Part shown: piece after piece, positions 24,315 to 37,168 of the stretch
How positions within the stretch are numbered: the first letter of the stretch is position 1
Layout of the letters: the number at the start of each line of letters is the position of its first letter
Assembly (NCBI GenBank): GCA_022385755.1
Contig: MU278354.1
Location: forward strand, 884,805-948,804
Origin: Trametopsis cervina
Lineage: Eukaryota > Basidiomycota > Agaricomycetes > Polyporales > Irpicaceae
Direction of reading: 5' to 3'
Length of the DNA: 64,000 nucleotides
The notes under the pieces: generated by a model
Told to the model about the DNA's origin: nothing
Databases searched by the model: none
What the model saw: the letters and a program-made list of their open reading frames with translations, nothing else
Position numbers and translations under genes: made by a program

Positions 24315-25124
24315 GCAGCTGTGTTCGTCTTTTGAAGTCTTTTGTTTTAGTGTATCGCTGTTTTTTGCTGTGTATGCATCTCTTGTATCATTATAGATTT
24401 GTAAATAATTACGGATTTATCGTCGCATTCGTGAGACAGCTACGGTTTGACCCTGAGGGTGTCTCCGATTTCTCACGCCACAAAGTTACCGATCAGACCA
24501 GTTGGTGCGACTTAGCCTCTCAGGAACTTGCCCATGCACTTTGTCTTGAAATTTGGTCTGTTGTGGCACCATAGTGGTACCGTGTTGTTGCCAATTGACG
24601 TTGTATGCAGCTCGACCTAACCATAAATTGGCATCTGCGCTCATCATCTTTTCAACAGCGCGCACCGCCCGAACCGGAACTACAGTAGTGCCTCCTGCCT
24701 TGTTGCAGTGTTCAATATCTTGGTTTCCATCTAACTGCAGGCCTGAGAAATGAGCATTCAAGGTGGTATGTTCGCTACCATGTTAACATCGGCACGCTGT
24801 GTGAGTAGATGTTGTATGTATTGAACCACTGATAGATATTGATGAATGCCCAAGCCGAGTGCTGTCTTCAGGTATACGACATGATAACAGGGCGGTCATG
24901 TTACCGTGCTGGAGACTAGTTACCCCCGTCCTTCTCACGTGTCCGCCCGCGTGCATCCCGACGCTTTCTCTTCACGGCCTTGGACATTCACATGCGGCGC
25001 CGGAAGCACATCATCGAACCGTCGGATGTTCCCAGATCGAATTTGTCAGAGGATCAGAACAAGCTATTAAGTAGCATCGAGGCACCGCCGAGCGCAAACA
25101 GGTCTCTTCGACTCTCCCATCATC
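24315..25124. promoter_or_regulatory. Intergenic region downstream of STH1, upstream of the ALDH gene
   Basis: 810 bases. The first 120 bases after the STH1 stop are T-rich and look like its 3' UTR. A CACGTG palindrome lies at 24936-24941, about 185 bases before the ALDH start codon. No gene is seen. Confidence 0.5.
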
Positions 25125-27135
25125 ATGACCAGCCCTTTGCAATACACATCCATTGAGGATCTACCGGCGGTGCGCACTCCAGTGTGGCCATGCTTTATTG
25201 TCTTGATACTGACTTACCGTACAATATGTTGTAGATTCATGCCAGACTGCATAAGACCTTCAAGTCTGGCATCACCCGCTCATTGGCGTGGCGCAAGCAC
25301 CAGCTTGTCCAGCTCGCTCGCATGTTCCAGGAGAACCAGGAAGCCATACAGCGCACCCTGTACCTCGATCTGCGCAAGGCCGATCAAGAGGTCGCTCTCT
25401 CAGAGATCCTTGGCGTCGTCGGCGGATGTCTCCACGCCATTGAGCACCTCGACGAATGGGCCGCCCCTACACACCCGCCCGTAGAGCCCCACCTGAAGAC
25501 GTGGAATGCCACGGTGTACAAAACACCGAAGGGCGTCGCTTGCTTGATATCGTGAGTATCCCGTGTGTGAGCCGGTACTTGTTGATAAACATATCACCCG
25601 TGTTTCCTTCCCAGACCGTGGAACTATCCGTGGACGCTGACATTCAAGCCTCTCACTGGCGCGATTGCCGCAGGGTGCGCCGTCGTAGTGAAACCTTCAG
25701 AGGCCACGGCACACTCCGCCGCTCTCATGGCTGAACTTGTGCCCAAGTACCTCGACCCGAACGCATACGTTGTGGTGAACGGGGCTGTTCCGGAGACCAC
25801 CGCCCTCCTCAACCTGCGCTGGGACCACATCTTCTACACGGGTGGCGTTACAGTTGGGCGAATCATCGCTGCCGCTGCCGCCAAGTTCGTGACACCCACC
25901 ACGCTCGAGCTTGGTGGGAAAAGCCCTGCGTACATTGGCGACGATACCGACTTGGACATTGCCGCCAAGCGGCTTTTGCATGGCAAAAGCCAAAACGCCG
26001 GACAGGTAACATTACTCCTCCATTTGCCTTTCTTTCATGATATTTACTCGCTGTGTGCGTCTGTAGCTGTGTGTATCCCCAGACTACACCCTCGTCCTGC
26101 GTTCCGTCTACCCCGCATTGCTCGAATCGCTCACACGCGCCTACGCAGCCTTCTTCCCCGAGGGCTTCTGGCACCCCAGCGCGAAGTGGCCGAAGGCCGT
26201 CAACGCCCGGCACGCTGACCGTCTATTGGGTCTACTGCGGGACACGAAGGGGCAGGTCGTCCTTGGTGGCAACCATGAGCTGTCGGAGGAGGGTACCAGG
26301 ATTGAACTGACGATTGTGGGTGACGTCAAGCCTGATGATGTGCTGATGCAAGAGTGAATAGTCCCTTCCGCGAGTCCTCCCGGTCCTGCTGACTGTTTAC
26401 TCTGTATAGCGAAATATTTGGCCCAATTCACCCCCTCCTCATCGTAGACACGCTCGACGACGCCATCAACCTCATTAACAGCCTGTAAGTGCTCACCCTT
26501 CCTAGAAAACTAGCCAATCATGCTGACGAGTTGTGCCTGTAGACCAAAACCGCTCGTGATATACCCATTCACCAACAGCGAAGAAACGAAACAACGCTGT
26601 ACGTACCATTGTCTCCGTCCATGCTCGCAACAGTCTTCTAACCACATCTGTTGATAGTCCTGACCGAGACGAGCAGCGGTAGCGTCACCTTCAACGACAC
26701 GGTCTCCGTCCTCGGCAGTACGTCATGTCCCCTCCCTCCTTTCCCCTTCTCCCTTTTCCCCACAAAAGACTAACACACCACCCAGCGAATGCGCTGCCCT
26801 TCGGCGGGCAAGGCGATTCAGGATGTAAGCCCCTCCCTCCCTACAACACCTTCTTCATTACTAACAACACTACACAGACGGCAGCTGGCACGGTGTATAC
26901 ACCTTCAACACCTTCTCGCACGAGCGCGTCTCGCTCGACGCTCCCCTCGCGTACGTCCCCCCTCTCCTCTTCTTTCTTATCTAACCCATCTGACCCTTTC
27001 CTTACATCTATCCCTCGTGGTACCGAACGCGTACATAGCGAAGAAAAAACATACAGCGCACGATACAGACCATACACACAGGCCTCGCTCGACGCCGTGC
27101 AGAGTCTCATCGCGCGGCCTCTCCCGCAGTTTTGA
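25125..27135 (+). CDS. Fatty aldehyde dehydrogenase type (ALDH3/HFD1-like)
   Basis: NAD(P)-dependent oxidation of long-chain or aromatic aldehydes to acids; the yeast relative Hfd1 acts in sphingolipid breakdown and ubiquinone precursor supply. Ten exons: 25125-25169, 25235-25551, 25615-26005, 26067-26353, 26410-26484, 26543-26598, 26658-26717, 26786-26824, 26878-26950, 27039-27135; 479 residues. Landmarks: SPWNYPWTLTFKPLTGAIAA, ELGGKSP with the general base Glu219, catalytic Cys253 in GQLCVSPDY (34 residues on, the ALDH3 spacing), DEIFGPI, and FGGQGDSG near the end. The residue before Cys253 is Leu where Thr or Ile is usual. The 3' half is cut into six exons of 39-97 bases. No clear C-terminal membrane anchor is seen, unlike many ALDH3 proteins. 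Confidence 0.9.
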
Positions 27136-27750
27136 GGCGGCTGGGTAGTCATAATCATATAGGAATATACCATTATGCGTCTTTAAGACTTCAGGAGGGA
27201 ACGAATGTATCATTATGCACACCATTTTAACTATGGGAGCTCAAAATTCACACATCACAACGTTTAGTTTGGAGAGCATAAGCATAAAGCATACGGAATG
27301 CATTTGACACTTGAGTACACAACATAACACACATACACGAGGTGCGCTTGGACGACGACCCGCGTACAATAACTACTACTACTATTCGTACTTTCTCCAC
27401 GAGCAAGATATCGGAAGAGGGGAACACAGCATTTGTGAGATGAGAATTGGAGTGGAGAAAGAATGAAGAACAGAAAAAATAACAGCGACAGACAGACAGA
27501 CGATGATGATGCACTATGAGGATGGAGGGACGGGTATGTATTGGATGCGGGTCGCGTGAAGAGTGGGCGGACGGACGGTCATGAACGTGGTACGTGAGAT
27601 CGTGAGTGTGCAACGGACAGCGATATCATTGGACAGGAAATACGAGAGATAATGCACGACAGAAGACTTGAGAATTGAAAAACAGAAAAAAATAACAGGA
27701 ACCACAACAACAGCAGCACAATCAACTCCTCTCCTCAACACCTCAACCGC
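27136..27750. other. Convergent 3' region, ALDH / CYC8
   Basis: 615 bases between two stop codons. AT-richer than the flanking CYC8 exon, with A- and T-runs near 27470 and 27690 that fit 3' UTR sequence of CYC8. No gene is seen. Confidence 0.5.
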
Positions 27751-30700
27751 TCACGCCAACTTCCCATGACTCCCATGGCTCGACGCAGGCGACGGCGTCC
27801 CCTTCGCACCACCACCAGCCGACGGCGACGTCTGCGCAGGATGCAGCACGATCTCCCGTTTCGCAGCCGGCGCCCCGCGCTGCTGCGGCGAGTTCGAGCG
27901 GGACTCCCGATCGCGCATGCGCACATCACGGTCCCCCCTCTCAACGTCAGTCGGAGGCGAGCCGCTACCGGGCGGCGAGCGCGTAGGAGCCGACATCGGC
28001 GGGAGGCCGGGTCCAGACGTCTGCGATGCGAGACCGGAGTGGCCGATGGGACGAGGGTGGGGAGGGAGCGTTGTCGGTAGGGCAGGGCTGGGCGGGTACG
28101 AATGTTGAGCCTCGGCGGCCTGACGCGTCTCTGGCGAATGCGAAGTCGGTTGTTGGCGGAACGGGATAGGCGAAGGACGCGTCGAGGCGGCAGCAGCAGC
28201 AGCGGCCGCAGCAGTAGGCGACGACACGCGGCGGGACATGCTGCCCACACGGGAACGCTTCGCGTCGACTGGCATGTCGTCCGGACCAGGGCTGAGCGGC
28301 CGCTTGTTGAGTGGCGGAGACGGGCGTTGGGCCATCATCGCGGGGTGCTTTGACATCGAGTGTGGCGAGGGGTGCGTCGGCATCCTCGAGCTCGCAGGTG
28401 GAGAGTGCATGGGTGCGCCAGTGGGCGGCGGACCGTACGCGCGGGGGTACGCCGGGGCCTTAGACATATTGAGCAGAGCATCAGCAACGCCTTCATCATA
28501 ATCCTCGTCCACCTCTCTCGACGGCGGGAGATGCACAGAGCTCGTCGGGCTAGGCTGCGCAGAACGGTTCGCCGATCCCGACCCAGAGCCATTCGAGCTC
28601 ATAGGCTCAGGACTTCCCTGACTCCCGACCTTCTGTCTATACTCCGCAGCACCATACCCCGACTCCTGACGCGGCGGCTGGGGAGGCTGGGGCGTATCGT
28701 CCTTGGCTCTCCTCGGCGCCCTCCTCTTCCGCTCCTTCTTCTGCTGCTCGACGGCCGCGGCGGGACCAGCGACACCAGGACCCATATGCGGCGACATCTC
28801 GATCTCCTGCACCTTCCCAGGGCCCGAGAGCGCAGGTCCAGGTCCAGGTCCAGCGCCGTTCCCGTTCCCATTTCCACTCCCATTGCTACTAACACTCCCA
28901 CTCCCCGGCGCACGCCTCGCGCGCATCTTCGGGTCCGCGCCCTGCATCCTCGGACTCTCGCTCGTCCGTCCAGGTCCACCATACCCAGCAGAAGCAGGTC
29001 CAGCAGCCTGCGATGGGGGAGGGGGCGCACGCATGCGCATAGCATCCATGCTCGCAGCATACCTCGCCTCATTATTATACATCTCCACCTCCCTCTCCCT
29101 ATTCATCTCCCGCTCCCTTCCCCTCTCAGCCTCCCTCTCCCTCTCATACTCCCTCGGCGTCTGGCTTCCCCTCTCCCGTCCATCAAACCTCGGATCGTAC
29201 CGTGCGGGTCCACGTTCAAAGCCCTCGCCCATCGTCGGCGAGCGTCCACGGGGAACAGGGACATGCGCAGAGGGAGGGGGCGGCGGCAAGCCACCCTGCT
29301 TCGACTCCCAATACGACGACGCAGAACGCGAAGGCGGATACGCAGGATGCGCGCTACGGGGAGACGGCTCTGGCGGACTCTCCCTCTCGCGCTCCCTCTC
29401 TCCTCCTCCTCTCGGGCCTCTCGACACATCCCGATGATGCGAATGCACAGAATACGCAGACGGCGAGTGCGGGCGCGAGTAATACGGGACCTGTTGGGGC
29501 GGGTGTGGCGGCGGGTACTCTCCATTCGGCCGTCCTCTCATCTGCTGCTCCCTCTCTCTCTCTCTTTCGCGTTCCCTCTCACGCTCACGCTCCCTTTCCC
29601 TCTCCCACTCCCGTTCACGTTCTCGCTCCGACGGCGGGATCCTTCGATCCCACGTCGGATCTCTAGGATCCCTCGGATCCCGCTCGACAGGGATAGCCTC
29701 ACGCGGGTACCCGCGCGGCGAGCGCGAGTGCGAGCCCGGGCCAGTGACAGCAGGCGGACGTTCATTGAACGACGGAAGACGGGTAGGCGGCGGTGGAGAT
29801 TGGCTGGTCGACGGACGACGCAGAGGGCGAGGTGCGAACGCTTCGTGCGGGTGGCCCTGGAGGGGCTGAGCACCAGGCGCAGGGTGCAACAAGAGCCCAG
29901 TAGGCGGTCCTCCACGCGCATCACGAGTGAATGAAGACGACTCACGCAAGACAGGCGGCCTGTCGATGTCCATGGCCATGGGCGCGAGCGCGGGGTGCGA
30001 AGGTGTGCGTTGGCTATCGTCGAGGATGACAGGCGGAGGTGGACGGCCGCCAAACGGACCAGGCGATGATCGTCCAGCGAGCTGTGCAGGCGGGAGAGGC
30101 AGAGGCAGGTCGCTGCCCACGGGTCCTCGCGAGTCGGCGCGGAACAGCGGACGTTGGTTGGGCCCGTGTTGGAGCATGAGTGGAGGACCCGAGAGACCCG
30201 GTGGCTGGTGGAGCATAGGGTTCGCGTACGCAGTGGGATGGACATCCTGCGGTCCAGGAGCAGCAGGCAACGTCTGTCCCGTCGCCTGTGCCGTCTTCAA
30301 CAACGCCAACCTCTGCGCAATCGCCACATTACTCGGGTCAAGCTCAGCAGCGCGTGCGTACGCGTCAATGGCGTCCGAGATCTGGTTATTGCAGCTCTCG
30401 TACAGACTGCCAAGGTCGAACCACACCTCAGAGATATACGGGTTGATGCGAATGGCGCGCGAGTACGCGTCGAGCGCATCGCGGTACTGGTTGATCTGGA
30501 AATAGAGCACACCAATGGAGCACCAGAACGTGGGGTTCCGGCCGTCGCGGTACACCGCCTGCTGGTACGCCTCGTAAGCCTTGTTGTATTTCTGGCCGGC
30601 CATGTAAGCGCGACCGAGCAAGTACCAGCTCTGAGCGTCCGATGGATCTGCGTTACCATTAAGCGAATGACGTGAGCACCCCCAACTTTGCCCAACGTGT

Positions 30701-32411
30701 CAGAACACGGCGACTTACCGGCCTCGAGCGACTTTGTCAAGTATTGAATGGCGAGATCCTGGTTCTGGAACGAGGATCCGTCCTGGTGATAGAGCCAGCC
30801 CAGCTGCTGGAGGACCTTGGCGTGGTCCGGGTTATCCTGCACGACGCGCTCGTACGCTTCTCGCGCCCGAACATGCTGTCACGCCCCTGTCAGCGATGAC
30901 TCTCCGAATACGCACACGCGAGCGGGTACTTACATCATGCTGCTGCTCGTAGACGTGCCCGATCTGGAACCAAATGTCCGCATGCGCGAGCGGGTTCGGC
31001 GGATTGCGCAGGATGCGGTCGAAGCACTCGAGACTCTCGTGGTACTTGCCCTGCTGCTTGTAGATGATCCCGAGCCTAAACAGTATCTCGTTCGCCTTGT
31101 CAAAGTCTAAGGCAACTTTAGTTCATGCGCATGAGCGATAACACAGACAAGGGCAGATAGGCGAGACGATTGCTCACCTTTGTCCATGCGCAGGACAGAC
31201 GAGAACGCCTCTTCGGCGTGGTCCAGCGAACCATACCGGTCGTAGAGAATGCCAATGCCGTACCACAGTTTTGGGTCTTCCTAGAAGCGGGAAGCACAAT
31301 AGAGTTAGGGTGCATGCCGTTATCGAACGGAAGCAATATACGCGAGGGGTCACACGCACCTTTGGATTAGGCAGGAGATAGAGGGCCTGCTGATAGGCGG
31401 CATACGCCTTCTGCAGGTCGTCCTGCATCAAGTAGCAATGACCTGTGACAGCGCGCGCGAAGTGAGTACAAGAACACGTACACCGCTGTCACGGGGAATA
31501 CGCACCGAGCGCGCTCCAGACCTCGCCGTTGTCCTGCTGCATGTTGAGCACGCGCTGGAAGTACTCCACGGCCTAAAATGGGGAGGAGATCTGATGAGAT
31601 TTGCGTCAACGAAGCGACATACCGGCAGACCGCTGCCGCTCGCGCGCCGTGCCACCGGGAAATTTCCGGCGCATGGCGACAGAACAGCACGAGGGCAAAA
31701 GCAAGTTGATGTTGCTGCTGCTGCTGCGGTAGAGATCGCGATTATCTAATGAATCACGTACCTTTGGATAGTTCTCTTTGATCCGAGCGATGCCAGCCAC
31801 CTGGGTGAGACCAGAGAGTGACATGGGGTTGTGACGGAGTGCGTTTTCGTACGCCGACAGCGCGTACTCGAGATTGCCCATCTGCTCGGCGACCCGACCT
31901 GGAACGCAGCGATCAAACAGCCGTCCATCCGTCCGATACGACACGACACGACAAGGCAGCAGACGCCCGCAGCGATGCACGGAAAAATGACGAGCCAGCA
32001 CGGGCGAGTCGTTCCGAATGCAGTGCAGCGCAGAGCCAATCAAGCGCGGGAAAAGGGAAACAGCGAAACAAGGGCGCGAGTGAGACACTGCTATGACACG
32101 ATAAACGAATGGGTTGGTCCGGCGGCCTGCTTACCTATCAGTAACCATGTCTGTTCGTTCGCAGAGGCGAGATTTTTGACTGCCGCGGGCACGGCTGAGC
32201 CGCTCCCGTTGGCCATCGCGGGGGACGAGACCATGGGCGCTGACTGGGGCGGGACGGCGACGGCCGTGAGAGGCGTGGATGGGATAGAGTTGCCGTTCAT
32301 GTGAGGCGGTGCATGTGCGAGAGGATGAGGCGGCGGCGGGAGGGAGTGGGCGTGCGGATGGGGGTCGTGGAGGCGGACGTCTCTGTCCTGGCGGGGCTGT
32401 CTGTGAGTCAT
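27751..32411 (-). CDS. CYC8: CYC8/SSN6 TPR corepressor
   Basis: TPR subunit of the Tup1-Cyc8 general corepressor, docking DNA-bound repressors. Exons from the right: 32135-32411, 31762-31898, 31506-31572, 31360-31442, 31178-31280, 30934-31106, 30719-30875, 27751-30647; 1297 residues. The TPR array runs from ~85 to ~446, with repeats such as GRVAEQMGNLEYALSAYENA, AVEYFQRVLNMQQDNGEVWS, DPKLWYGIGILYDRYGSLDH, YLLGRAYMAGQKYNKAYEAY and VWFDLGSLYESCNNQISDAI. The remaining ~850 residues, in one exon, are low-complexity: Pro/Ser/Gly-rich, with an Arg-Glu dipeptide run, poly-Ala and basic patches (KKERKRRAPRRAKDD). Introns are confined to the TPR part. The start is the only upstream ATG in frame. Confidence 0.95.
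29548..29630 (-). repeat. Arg-Glu dipeptide-coding low-complexity run in CYC8
   Basis: CT-rich on the + strand; on the coding strand it encodes about 28 residues of nearly pure alternating Arg and Glu. Such RE tracts form charged helices or disordered linkers. The nucleotide repeat is impure because different Arg codons are used, so selection on the protein is more likely than recent slippage alone. Confidence 0.8.
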
Positions 32412-32572
32412 TGTTGTGATGTTGTGTGTTGTGCCTCTTTGTGGTGGCCGACGCTTTGGTGGCGAGGCCGGGGGCGAGGCGGGGACGAGGCGGGAGGCGG
32501 GGAGGGGAGCGGACGGTAAGGGGGTGAGGTGAGGCGGAAAAGAGAAAGTTGGATGGAGGCGAGGCGAGGGAG

Positions 32573-32578
32573 TATATA
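32573..32578 (-). promoter_or_regulatory. CYC8: Candidate TATA box of CYC8
   Basis: TATATA about 160 bases upstream of the CYC8 start codon, within an otherwise G-rich (coding strand C-rich) promoter. It would place transcription start about 130 bases before the ATG. Confidence 0.4.
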
Positions 32579-34604
32579 TGGGGGCGGGCGAGGAGAGAGC
32601 GAGAGAGTGTGTGAGATCAGGGCGAATATGCTCTGCGCGAGCTAAGAGAGAAGACGATCAATGATCGAAGCCATGATGGGCGTCTGTGTGGACGGTACGC
32701 AGGGGAGAGGGTGTGGCGGAGATGGGATCTGGTAAAGTGGGACACTGACAGCAAGCAGCCAGCAGCAGCAGCACGGAGCCATGACGAGAACGGCATGGGC
32801 GTCTTTCTGCGGGGGGAAGGCAGGTGAAACTGCGAGATCTGAATCTCCTGTCTTGCGCCGAAAAGGGCAGGCGCGAAGAAGCAAGCAGCAGCAGCATCCA
32901 TCAAAGCAAAACAATCGCTCGCTCGGAGTGGGGATCAGCGCCCCTTCCGGCAACTATTCAGGATTCCCTCATGGAGCAGTGTACAGCAGCACCCGGGATC
33001 TGAGATCGCGCCGTTGGATGGATGGAATGGCTGGAATGGCCCCATGCATTAGCCTTTTCCGCGTCGCCCCTTCTTGCCGCACGCCCCCCATCGATGGCAG
33101 CCACCGATTTCCAGAATGTGGCCGACTGGCTTCCCATCAGACCCAGACACGCAATCAAGCTCACGGGAAGACACCGACGCCACCCCGCGGGTGTGGGTCC
33201 CGTCCCCCCACCACTCACCCACGCGCCTGTGCGTGTCGTCTGTCTCCCTGCCACTCTGTCACGCACGCACGTCCTCCCTCCCGCGCGGTATGCCTCCGCC
33301 GCTCGGCACCGTGCGCAGCGGCGAGCTGTGCTCCGTCACACTCACTCACTACCTGCGATTGCCCTCCTCGCTTCTTCTTCGCGCACTGCCACGCCGCGCC
33401 TGCCCTACAGTTACAGCGCTGCACTGTACTGCACGCCTCCGCCGCTCGCGCATCGCAAAGCGTGTCACAAAGCGTTGTGGCTGATCCCGGCGCCACGCAA
33501 AGAAGCCTCCGCGGCGTCGAGTCGAGTCAGAGTTCACCCGCCGCTCGTTATCTGTGTGCCTCGTGTGCGATGGGGGCGCTTCCGTCCGCGGCACGAGGCG
33601 ATGGCGGCGGGCGTCGTCCCGAGCGGGCACTGCGCACTCCCGCTTCGTCGGCATTGACGACATGCGATGAGCGACGCGGGGAGGCAATACATCGCAGCCG
33701 CCCGCCCGGACGCGACGCTAGTGGTGACGACGGCTGGCAAAATCAATCGCGCGATCAAGTCCGAATCACCCGCCCAATTCAATTTATTTGTTGTTGTTCT
33801 TGTTGTTCTTGTTCTCGCTCGTTCTTTTTTTCATTTGCCCGCCGTTCGAAGCGAACATTGGCCGGCGGGGTGGTGGTGTGGGCTGTTGAACAGTTGTTGA
33901 ATGGCAAGGGGAGGCGATGGCCACATGCCCACGCTACGGGCTCTTCACATCTTCCCCGTCTGTCCGCCTCTGGTCGCATCCATCCATCCCGGCTCGCTCG
34001 CTCGCGTCCTCTTGCTCTCATCTCAGGGCTCAAACGCTCTCAGCATCAAAGCATCCGTCCAATCCAACTCTGCGGCCATCGCGTCCCCCTGCCATCGCCC
34101 CTCCAATCGCATCCGGCCGCTCGGTTCCCATGCGATGTCCCACTGTCTCGATCCTATCCCCGATCTGGCGTCGCAAGGGGGGAGAGCGTCTGTTCGTTCC
34201 CGGTCCATCGCGTCACCTCTCCCACGTCAGCACCCGCATCGCCCATCGCCCAATCGTTATCTTCTTCCCTGCATGGGCCCGTCTACTGTACTCACGCGCG
34301 CGCACGTCAACAGGACACTCCCAACTTATTGCGATCAAAATGCGGGGGACGGGGAGATAAGATCACCCCGATCTGTTGATCCAGCTACCCACACACCGCG
34401 TCCCACAACAAAAAAATTTAATCAGGCTGCACGTCAACCGCTCAACTTTTCCAAGCCATTTCCCATCTTGCTGCACTCCCTGCGCAGATTCCTTGGCGAC
34501 GAGACGGCCCACTTCCGACGTTCCAGCCTGCCCGCGTCCGTCGTGCGCTGCCACACCCAGGCAGAAGCGGCGAACACACGACGGACGTGCGCACAGCTCC
34601 AGGG

Positions 34605-34620
34605 CTTACTGTACAGTAAG
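34605..34620. repeat. 16-base perfect palindrome
   Basis: CTTACTGTACAGTAAG, self-complementary over all 16 bases, in the gene-poor region. It contains two overlapping copies of the TACTGTA/TACAGTA heptamer that recurs nearby. Confidence 0.85.
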
Positions 34621-37151
34621 TAGTGCTTCCCGCTTCGCTCGGACCCTGTCCGGCCTGTGGGGTCCTCGCGCGCTATCCGCCGTTGCTACCGACCCTCGGC
34701 GACGCTTTGTCTTCGCTTGACTCGCATCGCAGCCCTGCACAGGACGATCGCCCGTCCGCGGTGGCGCGGACAAATGCTTCCCATCCAATCCATCCCATTG
34801 ATTCTCGATTTTGGCAAGATTCTAATTCTCCCGGCTCGACTCGGCGCGACGCGCAAACCCACATCCGCAACGACCATGTCCCGCCCGCCCGCCCGCCCGT
34901 ATTTACATTTACACTTCGTTCGACCATTCATCGCGTTCGCGTTCGTTCGTTAAAAGGAACAACAACTCCCAACTTTGCCTATCCCAATCACGATGGACGG
35001 CGTCTTGCCGCCTCGTGTCCAAGCACGGCAAGGGTCACGGTCGCCACGTACACGTATCGTGTATCCAGTCGTCGAATTCCCACAGCCGGCCAACACCCAA
35101 CCATCGCATCTCTCTCAAAACCGACCACCATCCAATCACGTCCCTTCGCAGTTCGCAGTCCGTAATCCGTCATGATCATCTTCCCTCCCGGCCCCACCCG
35201 CGCACCCGCACCCGACCCTTTCCACATCAACATCACCATCAACCATAGGCCGTTCCTCGACGCGACGCGATCTCCATTTACATTTACATTCAATGTTCGC
35301 GCAGACGATGCGATCTCCTGTGCGCGCGGAACATTGCATAATTAACCAACCTGCCTGCCTGGCGGGCTCGTCTCGTCTCAGTGCGCGCACGCCCGAGCTG
35401 TGTCGTTGATCGGACTGACTTGGACTTATTGTACGTACGTACGATGCGAGATTGTGATTGTGATTGTGTGTGCGCGCGAGAAGTAAGATGCTGATTGAGA
35501 CGTGTGGGCGGGATTTTAGTGTCTGGCAGCGCACGCTGCGTGCGCGTCGCTATTTTATGCACGCCGTTGTAAACGCATCACTGTTTTGCATGCTATACGA
35601 GTTCCATCGGTATGAGCAAGCACCGCACGACTGCACACGCTAAAATACAATACTGTACTCTTCTCGCAGCTCGCGCCCACCAATGTACACGTTGTTATCT
35701 ACCTACGAATGTCAACCTTGCCCAGTCAGGACGGTAAAAGCGACGCCGCGCCGACAATACCGCATACACCAAATCACTTTTCTCGATGAACGCCTCGCCA
35801 CCCCAGCGTTGGGCCATATCGTGCATGAACATCATTGTCTAGAGTACGCTACTGTATTCGCACGTCGTTACATATCGCGCCCATTGGCCTGTACGCACCT
35901 CAGCTACTTCACCAATATCGCTTCCTCCGTACTCGTAAGTGTGTGGGATATTGCAAGCGTGACGCTAGTCCATCCCTGCTATATCCCACACGCTCAAAAG
36001 CAAGGAATCGCAACACGTAGGTCCTCTCGCGGATGAACGTCCCGCCTCTCTAGCGTCGATATACCGCAGTCTTGCCTGTAGAAAAAGTCGAAAAAAAATG
36101 AGAAAAGTGTAAAGTAGATCACGCACCCACTAGCGTCGTTCGATGAGAGCTAGTGGATCCATACCCCGTATGTCCAAACACACCCCACCACAAACACGCC
36201 TCGCACGCGCACCGCCACCGCGCCACCAATATAAGAATCATCCGTTAAGCCTTTCGACGAGGAGGATGGCAAGATCTCGAGGACCCGATCGACTCACGTG
36301 TGGACGTCACGCCTAGACTGTATCCCGACGATGCGGCGCAGATCTGCCTTTGTGCTAGCGGAGAGAGGGATGAGATAAGGTGAGATGGGATTGCGGAGTC
36401 GGCGCCGGAAGAACTTTTCGTGGAGGGGATGGAGGGAGGAGTTAGCGCAGTTGTTTGACATGCGATGTTCGTGTTCATGTTATAGCAACTTGCTGCGGCC
36501 TCTTCGTGTGCTCACGAACATCGGATAGCGAACACGGGATTATCTAGTCGATAACTTCCGCGAAGCTGAAGAACCGCGAAAACTAGCCAACCTGTGACCA
36601 CCGAAGAACGTCAGCACGCCCAACACACACCACGCCATCCTCGGCGATCGGACCCGGACATCCGACGTTTTGCACCATCCCATCCCAGCGAAAGGAAGCA
36701 GAAAAGAAAAAGGCTCCGAGCATGCCTCGGATGAACGAAAACGAGCGCAGGGGTCCAAAAATAAGACTTTGGGTGCTGCTCACCGGTACTCAACACGCTA
36801 CCTGCCTGCGGCTCGGAGGGTATGTTTACGACATCTAGGATAACAAGAAAGAAGAACAGGTATGAACGCCGTCAGAGCCACAACGGAAATGCAGGACAGA
36901 TAAAAAAACATACCTGCGGGAGCATATCGCATGCCGTAGGTGCCCCTGTCACCCACAGAATCACCCTCGTCATCCCAAACACGCACACGCGCCGCCCAAT
37001 CCACGGTCCCTTTTGTCCTGTGCTCTCCTCTCCCTCTCCTCTCGTCCCCTCGGCTCTCGATCCTCCCGCGTCATCGCGCCCGATCGACGGGACGCGGGAA
37101 CGGAAGCATATCGCGCGGGGGGCGCGACACATCTCCCGGCAACAACACACA

Positions 37152-37168
37152 CACAGTACAGTACAGTA
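37152..37168 (+). repeat. Tandem GTACA repeat
   Basis: Three overlapping five-base units (CAGTACAGTACAGTA) directly after a short CA repeat. A second small direct repeat (GCATGCC, two copies) follows within 20 bases. Confidence 0.7.

Noticed and set aside
28360..29934. 524-codon open frame antisense to CYC8
   Set aside because: Arg/Leu/Pro-rich shadow of the low-complexity CYC8 exon; the minus frame continues the TPR protein.
32781..34379. 532-codon open frame on the + strand
   Set aside because: The region is GC-rich and open in several frames at once; the translation has no domain, no sensible composition bias and no ATG context, and does not join to spliced neighbours.
35683..36036. 117-codon ORF in the gene-poor region
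   Set aside because: No motif, domain or splice partner; about the length expected by chance in this composition.
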